Below are positions 1-7,243 of a stretch of 11,404 nt of DNA, piece after piece. Both the position numbers and the translations under genes were made by a program. The stretch spans positions 1-11,404 of the forward strand of contig CAIRDL010001118.1 in the NCBI GenBank assembly GCA_903877345.1, read 5' to 3'. The notes under the pieces are model-generated. The model was not told where the DNA came from and made no database searches. It saw only the letters and a program-made list of their open reading frames with translations. This stretch comes from an uncultured Oscillochloris sp. (GTDB lineage Bacteria > Chloroflexota > Chloroflexia > Chloroflexales > Chloroflexaceae). Each line of letters opens with the position of its first letter. Within the stretch, counting starts at the first letter, position 1.

Positions 1-57
<57 letters not shown>

Positions 58-68
58 TTAGGATTCAG

Positions 69-201
69 CATTACGCATTACGCATTACGCATTACGCATT
101 ACGCATCACGCATTACGCATCACGCATTACGCATCACGCATCACGCATTACGCATCACGCATCACGCATCACGTATTACGCATTACGTGTTACACATTAG
201 G
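69..201. repeat. Heptad tandem repeat, 19 units of CATTACG/CATCACG
   Basis: Nineteen contiguous 7-bp units run from 69 to 201. Most are CATTACG or CATCACG, a single T/C difference. The last few units decay (TATTACG, CATTACG, TGTTACA, CATTAGG). The array stops 9 bp before the Shine-Dalgarno of the next gene, so it occupies that gene's upstream region. Units are directly adjacent with no spacers, which excludes a CRISPR. The copy number is likely to vary between strains (inference). Confidence 0.92.
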
Positions 202-221
202 CAGCAGAACAGGATTACCCT

Positions 222-1313
222 ATGGTACCCCGGCCACCAAAGTTCTGCACCAACTGTGGAACCGCGTTACCTGCAGGCACCGTGCGTTTCTGCATCGCGT
301 GTGGGCATCCGTTTCACGACCCAACCGCCGAGCATGACGACGAAGGCGCGCCGGGTATCACCGGCCCAACCGTGCGCCTCGCCAACGCCCGCGTCGCGCA
401 ACAGGTGATTGGTGGCACGGTAAAACTGCCGGTCAGCGGGGCGGTGCCGCCGGGCCTTTGGGTGCGTGACGAAGCGCCTGGCCCCGAGGATGTCGTGGCG
501 ATCTACCCGCCGTTGCGCCCCGTGAGTGGCGGATGGAGCGGCGTGATTGGGCGTGGTTGGCAGCAAGCGGGGAGCGAAGCCAAAGGCTCGCAGATGCTCT
601 TCCACTTTCTGGCCGAAGTTACATGGTTTCCCGCCAACGGTTGCGGCGCTGGTCTGCATCTCCGCACCGAAGTAGCCGCCAGTTCACGGGCCTGGGAAGG
701 GAAAGGGCGGCGAGGCTTTCGCTTCGGCTTACGACGTGACGGGCCAATGCAGATTACGACGGCGGCGTGGCACAATCCAGCGGGACAGCGCTTAGCGAAC
801 CAACCGTTGCCGCAGATTCAGTTGATGGCCCCGCCCCGCGTGCCACGGGTGTCCGACCTTGACGACGCCCCTGAATTGATGGTCGCCCCTGAGGCTGCCT
901 TGTGGGTGCAAGGCTCACAGGCACCGGGGGCGTACCGGCTCTACCGCGACCAACTCATGCAAGAACACACCCCGGTTGGGCGAGGCATCACCCTGATTCC
1001 GCTGCGGGAAGGGCGGGAACACGGACAGCCCTGGTGGGGTAAGCTACTTGCGGGCGCGCTGCCGCTACGGTATCGCGCCCGCGTCTTGCACCCCTTCGTT
1101 TGCGGGCTGGCCGAATGGGCTGGGCGGTTGCACACCATTCGCGAAGAAGCCCGCAGCCTGGGCCTCGACCTCGATCCCGCGCTCGCCGCCGAGTGGTGGC
1201 TGGATCGCCAGGGCTACGACGGCGTCATCTTCACGGCAGCCCAAGAGCGTTACGCTGCAGAGCGCGTGCTGATCGTCTTTCAACGAGGGCAATTGGTAAA
1301 GATAAAGGACTGA
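222..1313 (+). CDS. Zinc-ribbon protein of unknown function
   Basis: A 363-residue protein I do not recognise as a named family. The N-terminus carries a double CxxC zinc ribbon (C9, C12, C24, C27) of the type that tethers or regulates many bacterial proteins. Residues 60-330 look like a soluble, beta-rich body with many Gly, Trp and Pro and no membrane segment or signal peptide. The last 40 residues contain a GYDGVIF motif (331-337) followed by a hydrophobic strand (VLIVF) and a basic tail. This arrangement faintly recalls the C-terminus of phage-type ADP-ribosyltransferase-like domains; that is a weak inference. The start at 222 is supported by AGGA at 211-214, seven bases upstream. The stop lies only 7 bp before the -35 box of the tRNA promoter. 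Its upstream region consists of a heptad repeat array. Confidence 0.85.
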   Translation: MVPRPPKFCTNCGTALPAGTVRFCIACGHPFHDPTAEHDDEGAPGITGPTVRLANARVAQQVIGGTVKLPVSGAVPPGLWVRDEAPGPEDVVAIYPPLRPVSGGWSGVIGRGWQQAGSEAKGSQMLFHFLAEVTWFPANGCGAGLHLRTEVAASSRAWEGKGRRGFRFGLRRDGPMQITTAAWHNPAGQRLANQPLPQIQLMAPPRVPRVSDLDDAPELMVAPEAALWVQGSQAPGAYRLYRDQLMQEHTPVGRGITLIPLREGREHGQPWWGKLLAGALPLRYRARVLHPFVCGLAEWAGRLHTIREEARSLGLDLDPALAAEWWLDRQGYDGVIFTAAQERYAAERVLIVFQRGQLVKIKD

Positions 1314-1320
1314 CACCGTT

Positions 1321-1349
1321 TTGACGCTACTCCCTCGGTCGGCTATAAT
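1321..1349 (+). promoter_or_regulatory. Sigma-70-type promoter of tRNA-Lys
   Basis: The -35 box is TTGACG (1321-1326, one mismatch to consensus). The -10 box is a perfect TATAAT (1344-1349). The spacer is exactly 17 bp. The mature tRNA begins at 1357, seven bases past the -10, so transcription should start at or within a base or two of the mature 5' end, leaving little or no leader. Confidence 0.85.
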
Positions 1350-1356
1350 GGCCTGC

Positions 1357-1431
1357 GGGCCGGTAGCTCAGTGGTAGAGCACCTGACTTTTAATCAGAGG
1401 GTCGCGGGTTCGATCCCCGCCCGGCTCACCA
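1357..1431 (+). tRNA. tRNA-Lys (anticodon UUU)
   Basis: A complete cloverleaf of 72 bases plus an encoded CCA (1429-1431). The acceptor stem pairs GGGCCGG with CCGGCTC, with one G-U pair. The D arm has GCTCAGT-GGTAGAGC and the T arm has GGTTCGATCC. The anticodon loop is CTTTTAA, giving UUU, which reads Lys codons. It has its own strong promoter directly upstream. No hairpin terminator follows, only a short A-rich stretch (GAAAAAAAT). The accessory region begins immediately downstream, and tRNA 3' ends are common island insertion sites, but I found no second copy of the tRNA 3' end in the window to serve as an attachment site. Confidence 0.96.
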
Positions 1432-1589
1432 GAAAAAAATAGACTCGCCAACGCGACTAATGCTGCGGGTGACCTAGCCTTTGCTCTGTCGGACATGTAG
1501 CAGGGCGGTCTGTCTTTCCTTCCTTCAAAGCCGCGCAACGGGCGGCCAGGGAAAAAGCCGTGACTCTGAAAGAGGCGCACTGGACAACA

Positions 1590-1750
1590 GCGAATTAGTC
1601 GGCTTCCCCGATGACGGGAAGCGTTATGCGATCATCGGCGGAGACCTGTACGTGGCGAAGCAATCCCACTGGCAGCATCAGTTTGCCAGCGGCCAATTGG
1701 TTCGTTTTCTTGAAGAATGGAACGAGGTCGGCGTGGGTCAGGGTGGATGG
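1590..1750 (+). pseudogene. Remnant of a Uma2-family (DUF820) nuclease gene
   Basis: An open stretch encodes FPDDGKRYAIIGGDLYVAK followed by HWQHQFASGQLVRFLEEWN. This matches the N-terminal pattern of Uma2-family PD-(D/E)xK proteins (LPDDGxRYExIxGELYV, then HQ, then a helix). The family is usually about 180-200 residues. Here only about 50 residues are recognisable, and similarity ends near 1750, before the catalytic core would be expected. There is no convincing start codon or ribosome site. The reading frame runs on into repeats without homology. Uma2 genes are very abundant in Chloroflexota and Cyanobacteria, which fits the inferred host. I read this as a 5' fragment left after deletion. 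Confidence 0.65.
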
Positions 1751-1813
1751 AGCGTGCTCGCAGCGAAGAGCATCCCCGGCCCCTGCTGCAACCTGCGCCT
1801 AAGTTTCCTTCAC

Positions 1814-1931
1814 CGCCAGTGCAGCCGCACACCTCGCCAGTGCAACTGCACCCCTCGCCAGTGCAGCCGCACCCCTCGCCAGTACAGCCGCACCCCTCGC
1901 CAGTGCAACTGCACACCTCGCCAGTGCAGCC
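1814..1931. repeat. 21-bp tandem repeat, five full units and a partial sixth
   Basis: Units start at 1814, 1835, 1856, 1877, 1898 and 1919 and read CGCCAGTGCAGCCGCACCCC plus T. Variation is confined to a few sites (AGCC/AACT, ACAC/ACCC, GTGC/GTAC). The sixth copy diverges after about 13 bases. Because 21 is a multiple of three, every frame stays open through it, which makes low-complexity reading frames (repeats such as SPVQPHP) that are not convincing genes. Confidence 0.92.
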
Positions 1932-1936
1932 TCCTT

Positions 1937-1963
1937 GGGAGCGCGGGCATCTCGCCCGCATGC
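1937..1963 (+). repeat. REP-like hairpin, copy 1
   Basis: A 27-bp element with GCGGGC (1943-1948) pairing with GCCCGC (1954-1959) around a 5-base loop. A near-identical copy (25 of 27 bases) lies at 10892-10918 in the opposite orientation. It sits directly at the end of the 21-bp repeat array. Confidence 0.8.
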
Positions 1964-2008
1964 CAGGAGAGCTGCACCGCCGAGGTAGGGCTACGTCAAC
2001 GTCACATG

Positions 2009-2115
2009 CCGGGAGGCTCAAGCCTCCGGCTACGGGGACGAAGCCTGCGTTCGCGGGCTGATCGAGCCTGCTTCAGCAGGCTTGGTAAACGTAGCCGAGG
2101 GCTTCAGCCCCACGG
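2009..2115. repeat. String of four short hairpins
   Basis: Four different palindromes follow each other: 2009-2029 (GGAGGCT type), 2043-2058 (GCCTGCG-TT-CGCGGGC), 2065-2082 (AGCCTGCT-TC-AGCAGGCT) and 2095-2115 (GGGCTTCAGCCC core). They share a design of a GC-rich stem with a 2-4 base TTCA, CA or TT loop, but differ in stem sequence. The pattern resembles REP-type or transposon-end hairpins rather than terminators, because no T-run follows. Confidence 0.75.
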
Positions 2116-2156
2116 CGAGCGACGTTGCCGTGGCCTTCCCTGCGGTAGCTCCCGCG

Positions 2157-2222
2157 CTAGTACATCATCCGAGTAATGCTGATGGGTTGTCCGAAGGCCG
2201 TAGAGGCGGCTCGCGAGCCGCC
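2157..2222 (+). mobile_element. MITE-like palindromic element, copy A (truncated)
   Basis: This shares the end CTAGTACATCATCCGAGTAA, then a TGATGGGTTGTCCGAAGGCC stretch and a GGCGGCTCGCGAGCCGCC palindrome, with the longer element at 10546-10639, which lies in the opposite orientation. Copy A stops after the central palindrome and lacks the second arm. It ends 11 bp from the stop codon of res, so its hairpin (2205-2222) may also act as a 3' end structure for the res transcript. No T-run follows it on the res strand. Confidence 0.75.
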
Positions 2223-2233
2223 CCAACCGGGTC

Positions 2234-4888
2234 TTATCCACTTAGCCCGTACTGCCGCGCTGCCTCGGCCTCCGGGCCGAGGACTAACTCGATGTGTCCG
2301 GCGTTGGCGTCGCTGCCCTTGATGATGCGGTAGGTCATGCCGTTGGCACTGGCTACCTGGCGGGCGAAGCTCTGCTTGGCCAGCACCACCGGCGCGTCAA
2401 TCTTGTTGTCGCCCTTGACCTCGACAATGGTCAGGGCACCGCTGGTCGCCTGAAGCAGGAAGTCCGGGTAGTAGCTGCGAATGGTGTGCGAGTCCGGGTC
2501 AATGTACTGGATGAAGAAGTCCGACTGGCCGTGGGTGAGCATGCCGGTGAAGTAGAGTTTGGCTACCCGCCCGTCGTGGATCAGTTTCCAGAACAGGTCG
2601 CGCTCGGGGGTAGAGTCGAAGCAGTAGGTGTCGAGGTGGAAGCTCTTGCCCGCGTCGGCCCCGGCCTGCGCTTCGTGCGCGATCAGGTGCGTGGCGGCGC
2701 TTAGTTCGTAGTAGCCGGCGGCGGGTAGCTTCACCAAGTCTATCTCGTAGTCGTCCGAGCGCTCGAAGTGTTCGACCGCGTAGAGCAGCTCGAAGAGGCG
2801 CGGGATGACCCAGTCGTAGAGCAGTTCGTTGAACTCGTTCACCCGCGCCAACAGGGTCGCCATGCCCTCGTTGGTGCAGGCCAGGAGCGCGTCAATCTCC
2901 AGGCAGGGCTTGTTCAGGTAGCGTGCGATCTCGGCCACCAAGGTCAGTGCGCTGAAGTCGCGCCGCTCGCGTAGGTGCGAGAGATCCTCGACCTTGATCG
3001 CCTGCTTGTAGGCGGCTAGTCCCTCTCGCTCGCTGTGGATGAGCCGGTAGCCTTCGGTGCTGGCGCTGACCAGATCCAGGCTGAAGCGCTCGGGCGGAGT
3101 CTTGGTGCGTAGGCTGAAGAGTCGCCGCACCCGTGTGAGCTTGACCTTTTCGATCGGTAGTTTGACGTGGGTTTGCACTACCTCGTGATCCGTGCCGCTG
3201 GTCGAGATGGTCGAGATCGAGACGCGGAAGTTTTGCTGAAGCTCGTCTTCGAGGATTTGGACGTTCTCGGCGCTTAGGTAGACTTGGCCGGTGTTTTGGA
3301 TGGTGCCGATGGCCCGCAGGCAGCGCATGGTCGCCTGGAGGACGAAGATCTTCGACTTGGGTTTGCGATAGAGGGCCACGCCGAAGAGCGAGCGGCAGTT
3401 CCAGCCTTCGCGGCCTTTGTTCACCAACAGGATGAACTGCTTGGTCGAATCAGGGGTGTCTAGGCGGTTGAACTCGCGGATGTCGTCGTTGGAGGTGAGT
3501 TTGTCGTCGCCGACGTTGACCAGGATGGCGCTGTTGAGGATGCCGTGATCGGCCAACACCTCCTCTACCGCCGGGCGTAGCTCGTTCTGGAGTTCGTCAA
3601 TCGTCGCGGCGAAAAAGGCCAGCTTCGGGCGCAGCCCTTCGTGGCGGTCGTCAAGGCGGTGGTGGGCCAAGAAGTCGGTGATCGCGATGCGGACGAACTC
3701 ACGGGTCTTCGGGTTGGTGTAGCCGTGGACGCGCACTTTCTTGAGGAAGTTCTTCGTAATCGCATCCTGAAGCCCGAAAGCGTAGACCACCTCAGGCAGG
3801 ATCTGGTTCTGGACGTAGGGCGTGCCGGTGTAGTTGTAGCAAGCCACCACCCGCGTACCTGCCGCCTTGAGGCTCGTGGCGAGGGCGTCAATGGTGACGC
3901 GCAGGCTGGTCGGTGATGGCTGGACGCCCATATCTTTGGCTAGTTGAGCGCCAAAGGCGTGGTGGGCCTCGTCCACGTAGATGCCGAGTTGCTCCAGGCG
4001 GCGCAGCTTCTCGAAGCGCTGGTTCGTAGTCAGATCGGCCTCGCTCTCCAGCGCATCGCCGCCGTACAGGTCAGCATTCGCGGCGTAGACTGAGTTGGGC
4101 GCGTAGGTCGGTTTGCCGCTCTGCATCAGCTTGTCCAGCGGCGACTTCTCGCTGTGCTGGCGCTTGAGGATGATCTTCTGCGTATTCGAGATGATCAAAT
4201 TGAAGCGCGAGCGGTCGAGCAGGTTCAGGCTGACCCCGCTTTCGTCGAGGAAGTGGAAGCGGATGTTGCTGTCGAGCCAAGAGACGTACTCGGTAGGGAC
4301 AACCCGTGCCTTGTTGAAGGTCTGGATTTCACGCAGCGACTCCAGCACGGTGGTGTCGGGGGCGAAGACCAGGGCGTTGTGGCAGTAGCACTCGTCTTTG
4401 GGGAATTTGTTCGCCAGGATGAACTCGTAGAAGATGCAGGTAGCCATCAAGATCGTTTTGCCGGTGCCCATCGTTAGGGCAAAGATGTAGTTCGGGTAAG
4501 CCCTTTGATACGCCTGCATATGGGCAAAGACGGCCTCGAACTGCTCTTTGGTCTGTTCGCTGAACAGGCCGAGTTGCCCGGCCTGGCTCAGCGCTGCTTT
4601 GCCACGGCCCTCGAAACGTCCGCTCTGCTGCGCCCAATCCTGATAGATCTCGTGGATGGCCTGGTTGCCCAGGAACTCCTTGAGGAAGACGTAGATCTCC
4701 AGCGCCGCAAACTGCGGCTGACGCAGGAAGGCGTTGGCATTGGCCGGGTCGTTGTAATCAAGGTATTTGCGGGTCAGCTCGCGGTAGCTCTGGCGGATGC
4801 GCCCCCTGTTCTGCCGGTAGAAGGCCAACAGGTGGGTGTAGAAGGCGAAGTCGAGGGAGGCTTGGGGCGAGGGTTTGGCTTTTGGCAT
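2234..4888 (-). CDS. res: Type III restriction enzyme, Res subunit (helicase-nuclease)
   Basis: An 884-residue superfamily 2 helicase fused to a nuclease. Walker A is MGTGKT (140-145) and the DEAH box is at 306-309. A motif VI-like QATMRCLRAIG lies in the second RecA lobe. The C-terminal PD-(D/E)xK nuclease shows PD at 808-809 and EVK at 823-825. In type III systems Res acts with Mod: the complex recognises two inversely oriented unmethylated sites, uses ATP and cuts beside one of them. The length is slightly below the usual 900-1000 residues, but every expected block is present, so it looks functional. The start at 4888 is 9 bp after the stop of the upstream small gene. Its own ribosome site is weak (TTGAG), suggesting translational coupling. 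Alternative: an orphan DEAD/DEAH helicase-nuclease of another defence system, but the adjacent mod favours type III. Confidence 0.9.
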   Translation of the reverse strand: MPKAKPSPQASLDFAFYTHLLAFYRQNRGRIRQSYRELTRKYLDYNDPANANAFLRQPQFAALEIYVFLKEFLGNQAIHEIYQDWAQQSGRFEGRGKAALSQAGQLGLFSEQTKEQFEAVFAHMQAYQRAYPNYIFALTMGTGKTILMATCIFYEFILANKFPKDECYCHNALVFAPDTTVLESLREIQTFNKARVVPTEYVSWLDSNIRFHFLDESGVSLNLLDRSRFNLIISNTQKIILKRQHSEKSPLDKLMQSGKPTYAPNSVYAANADLYGGDALESEADLTTNQRFEKLRRLEQLGIYVDEAHHAFGAQLAKDMGVQPSPTSLRVTIDALATSLKAAGTRVVACYNYTGTPYVQNQILPEVVYAFGLQDAITKNFLKKVRVHGYTNPKTREFVRIAITDFLAHHRLDDRHEGLRPKLAFFAATIDELQNELRPAVEEVLADHGILNSAILVNVGDDKLTSNDDIREFNRLDTPDSTKQFILLVNKGREGWNCRSLFGVALYRKPKSKIFVLQATMRCLRAIGTIQNTGQVYLSAENVQILEDELQQNFRVSISTISTSGTDHEVVQTHVKLPIEKVKLTRVRRLFSLRTKTPPERFSLDLVSASTEGYRLIHSEREGLAAYKQAIKVEDLSHLRERRDFSALTLVAEIARYLNKPCLEIDALLACTNEGMATLLARVNEFNELLYDWVIPRLFELLYAVEHFERSDDYEIDLVKLPAAGYYELSAATHLIAHEAQAGADAGKSFHLDTYCFDSTPERDLFWKLIHDGRVAKLYFTGMLTHGQSDFFIQYIDPDSHTIRSYYPDFLLQATSGALTIVEVKGDNKIDAPVVLAKQSFARQVASANGMTYRIIKGSDANAGHIELVLGPEAEAARQYGLSG

Positions 4889-4897
4889 TGGCTCAAT

Positions 4898-5209
4898 CTA
4901 CAATGGATCGGGCAGAGTCCAATCTTCGATAGCGCGATACGCAGCCACCGCCTGTTGAAACGGTTCCCACGAGGGGTCATTCGCCCAGATTCCCGCCACT
5001 TGCACCCAGGGATCGTTAACCGGGGCCAATGGGACGGGCAAATCAACTTGGATGATGTGGCTCCGGGTCTGGAGATCGGCGAGGGCGATGCGGAGCGCGG
5101 CAATGGCCTCTGCCTCGCTCGTGCCGGAGGCGATCACATCCGCGAGGGCCAGGGCACGCGCTGAATAGCGATTATCAGCGTGACGAGTCACGAGTACAGC
5201 AGTCGTCAT
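4898..5209 (-). CDS. HicB-like antitoxin-type protein between mod and res
   Basis: A 103-residue protein. The first half (VLVTRHADNRYSARALALAD, then GTSEAEAIAALRIALADL) follows the pattern of the HicB-like beta-alpha fold: a strand with an aromatic, then an EAI-ALR helix. The tail (NDPWVQVAGIWANDPSWEPF, then an AVAAYR helix) matches C-termini seen on antitoxin-like proteins of Chloroflexota and Cyanobacteria. I chose the start at 5209 because AAGGAT (5220-5215) lies five bases upstream; an earlier in-frame ATG at 5227 would bury that site. It is co-directional with mod and res and 9 bp from res, so it is part of the operon. No toxin partner (HicA or PIN) is visible in the window. It may be an orphan antitoxin, a captured gene, or a regulator of the restriction system (inference). 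Confidence 0.75.
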   Translation of the reverse strand: MTTAVLVTRHADNRYSARALALADVIASGTSEAEAIAALRIALADLQTRSHIIQVDLPVPLAPVNDPWVQVAGIWANDPSWEPFQQAVAAYRAIEDWTLPDPL

Positions 5210-5240
5210 CAGGGATCCTTTCATCACACAAGGGTGTGGC

Positions 5241-5293
5241 GCGGGCTTCCAGCCTGCGGTAGTATTCCTGACCGCCTGGAAGGCGGTGCTACC
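5241..5293 (-). promoter_or_regulatory. Paired hairpins between mod and the antitoxin-like gene
   Basis: Two hairpins stand side by side: GCGGGCT-TCC-AGCCTGC (5241-5257, one wobble) and CCGCCT-GGA-AGGCGG (5272-5286). An outer GGTAG/CTACC pair (5258-5262 with 5289-5293) encloses the second. They begin 3 bp after the mod stop codon. No T-run follows, so full termination is unlikely. A role as an RNA processing or attenuation point that sets the Mod to Res ratio is inference; the similarity of the loops also allows a REP-type repeat. Confidence 0.5.
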
Positions 5294-5295
5294 AT

Positions 5296-7221
5296 CTACA
5301 ATCTACCATCCACCTCCTGCTCCAGCGACTCGGCGAGCAGGTCGGTGATCTTGACCATGATCGTGCCGGCGTCGGCGGGGATGGCGTAGCGCCCGACAAC
5401 GAGGCCGTCGCCTTCGGGGATGTCAAGCAGGGCCGGTTGGAGCACCGCGCCGTCGTAGTTCCAGTCAATCATCACCGACTCGACTAGCTCGCGCCAGTCG
5501 CCCACGTTCTCTTGCTGGAGGCTGAGCTTGGCGAGCAGGTTCATCGGGTAGAACTTCTCGATGCTTACATGGCCGTCGCTGATGATGATTTTGGCCTCGG
5601 CGTCGCGCTTGAACTGGATGTCCTGGCGGTCGCGCAGAATGTCAACGACCTCAATATCCAGCTTATGGGTCACTTCGCGCTGGAGGTGAGCGGCTAGTCC
5701 CGGCTCGTGGCCCATGCAGACCAAGGTGATGCGCTCGACCGGCTGGGTGGGGTGTTCGGCCTGACGCCGCGCAAAGGCCCGGTAGTCGAAACCGGTGATC
5801 AGTTCGTTGAGATCCAGCCGCGTGGCGATGCGGTTGACGGGCATGATTTTGACCATGCGCCCGTCCTTTTCGCCATCAAAGAGGCTGCCGGGTTGGAGCC
5901 GGTTGACCTCCAGGGCTTGAAGCAGCAGATCTTTCGCCTCCACCGGGTTGCGGAAGATGTCGTAGTTGTTGACGTTGTAGACCTCGAAGCCGGTGTAGCG
6001 GGTTGTGGGCGCATCCACGTTCAGGTCAAGCGTCCCTTGAGGTTGATGAAGTTCGCTGCCTACGGTGATGAGCCGCTTGGTTGTGATCTGCACCGCGCCC
6101 AGGTTGATGTCCGCGCCGATGAAGCGCCGACCAAGTTTCATGGCGACGGCCTGGGTGGTGCCAGAACCCATGAAGCAGTCGAAGACGAGATCGCCGGGGT
6201 TGGAAGAGGCACGGATGATGCGTTCGAGGAGGGATTCGGGTTTCTGCGTAGGATAGTCCGTTTTAGTATCTTTCATTCCAAGCCAAATATCCTGCACAAA
6301 AACTCCTTGACTATCATCTGCGTATACTCGCTCTCGGGGGTTTCCAGTTGAAGACCACTCTATTTTATTCTCTTCATCAAGCCTATTCAGAGTCGCATGC
6401 ACATATCTCCAGTGGTTGCCAGATGGAGGACTAATACCCCTCCAAGGTTTGCCAGTCTCTCCATTGCGGATTCCAGGAGCGTGTAGGGGAGCTGTCTTAT
6501 ACATCCGACCATCTTTATCGATTAGTGGAAAATCTCCTGTTATTTTTTCTTCTGTACGCGAGGCATATGGTTTATTCCATGTTGTCCCCGAACCTTTGCT
6601 ATAGAATAAAACAACATCGTGGATATTTCCAAATGCTTGTTTAGTGAAGTTCTTGGGGTTTGCCTTTTCCCTTATGATCTCATTTTGAAAACACCCCCTG
6701 CCAAAAACCTCATCAAGTACAACTTTGACGTAGTGGCCCATACCCGCATCCATGTGAATATAAATACTTCCTTTATCGTTAAGAAGTTCCTGTAACAAAA
6801 TTAGGCGTTCGTAAATAAATTGAAGGTATTCGTCGTTAGTCCAAATGTCTGTATACTGCTTTTCCTCAAATGTATTTTGATCATTTCGGATGATTTTTCC
6901 TCGCAGCTTAATAGTTCGCTTATAATCCGCCTTGCTATCAAACGGCGGATCAATATACACCAGTTGCACCTTGCCCCGATACTCCCGCAACAAATGGCTC
7001 ATCACCTGGAGGTTATCGCCCCAATAGATCTTATTGCGCCAACCGGCAACCTCGGGGCCGTGGGTTTCCTTGTGTTGGGCGGGGTAATACTGGGTTGCGG
7101 TAAAGGGGCGTTTACCGCGCCAATGCAGCATCGGGAAGCCCTTAATCGGCTCGAAGGTAAACTGTTCCACGCGGTCAATCGGGCTGTTGTCGGTGGCGTT
7201 CGGGCGGCGGGGGGTGGTCAT
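5296..7221 (-). CDS. mod: Type III DNA methyltransferase, Mod subunit
   Basis: A 641-residue site-specific DNA methyltransferase of the beta class. The catalytic motif DPPF (91-94) precedes the AdoMet-binding block DCFMGSGTT (about 347-355), and the region between them is the target recognition domain. Such enzymes usually make N6-methyladenine. The long C-terminal part (about 400-641) matches the extra region of Mod subunits that pairs with Res. The length is typical. The start at 7221 is set by AAAGGAG (7236-7230) eight bases upstream. It is the first gene of the operon, followed by the antitoxin-like gene and res. The stretch encoding about residues 107-320 is clearly AT-richer than the rest, pointing to a swapped recognition domain. 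No homopolymer or short tandem repeat typical of phase-variable mod genes is present inside the gene. Confidence 0.93.
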   Translation of the reverse strand: MTTPRRPNATDNSPIDRVEQFTFEPIKGFPMLHWRGKRPFTATQYYPAQHKETHGPEVAGWRNKIYWGDNLQVMSHLLREYRGKVQLVYIDPPFDSKADYKRTIKLRGKIIRNDQNTFEEKQYTDIWTNDEYLQFIYERLILLQELLNDKGSIYIHMDAGMGHYVKVVLDEVFGRGCFQNEIIREKANPKNFTKQAFGNIHDVVLFYSKGSGTTWNKPYASRTEEKITGDFPLIDKDGRMYKTAPLHAPGIRNGETGKPWRGISPPSGNHWRYVHATLNRLDEENKIEWSSTGNPRERVYADDSQGVFVQDIWLGMKDTKTDYPTQKPESLLERIIRASSNPGDLVFDCFMGSGTTQAVAMKLGRRFIGADINLGAVQITTKRLITVGSELHQPQGTLDLNVDAPTTRYTGFEVYNVNNYDIFRNPVEAKDLLLQALEVNRLQPGSLFDGEKDGRMVKIMPVNRIATRLDLNELITGFDYRAFARRQAEHPTQPVERITLVCMGHEPGLAAHLQREVTHKLDIEVVDILRDRQDIQFKRDAEAKIIISDGHVSIEKFYPMNLLAKLSLQQENVGDWRELVESVMIDWNYDGAVLQPALLDIPEGDGLVVGRYAIPADAGTIMVKITDLLAESLEQEVDGRL

Positions 7222-7243
7222 GGGGCAGGCTCCTTTGGCGGAC

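Noticed and set aside
69..201. Possible CRISPR array
   Set aside because: Units are 7 bp and directly adjacent, with no spacers; the 21-bp array at 1814 fails for the same reason.
1368..1580. Minus-strand reading frame ending in GDRTRDPLIKSQ
   Set aside because: This is the well-known artefact of translating the antisense of a tRNA-Lys gene; the end of the frame coincides with the tRNA.
1717..2061. Frame encoding SPVQPHP repeats
   Set aside because: It is produced by the 21-bp repeat, whose length keeps all frames open; no start signal or homology.
1357..2222. Prophage or integrative island attachment site at tRNA-Lys
   Set aside because: No integrase gene and no second copy of the tRNA 3' end could be found in the window.
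3565..3891. Arg/Ser-rich frame inside res
   Set aside because: It is a same-strand shadow of the res coding frame with no independent support.
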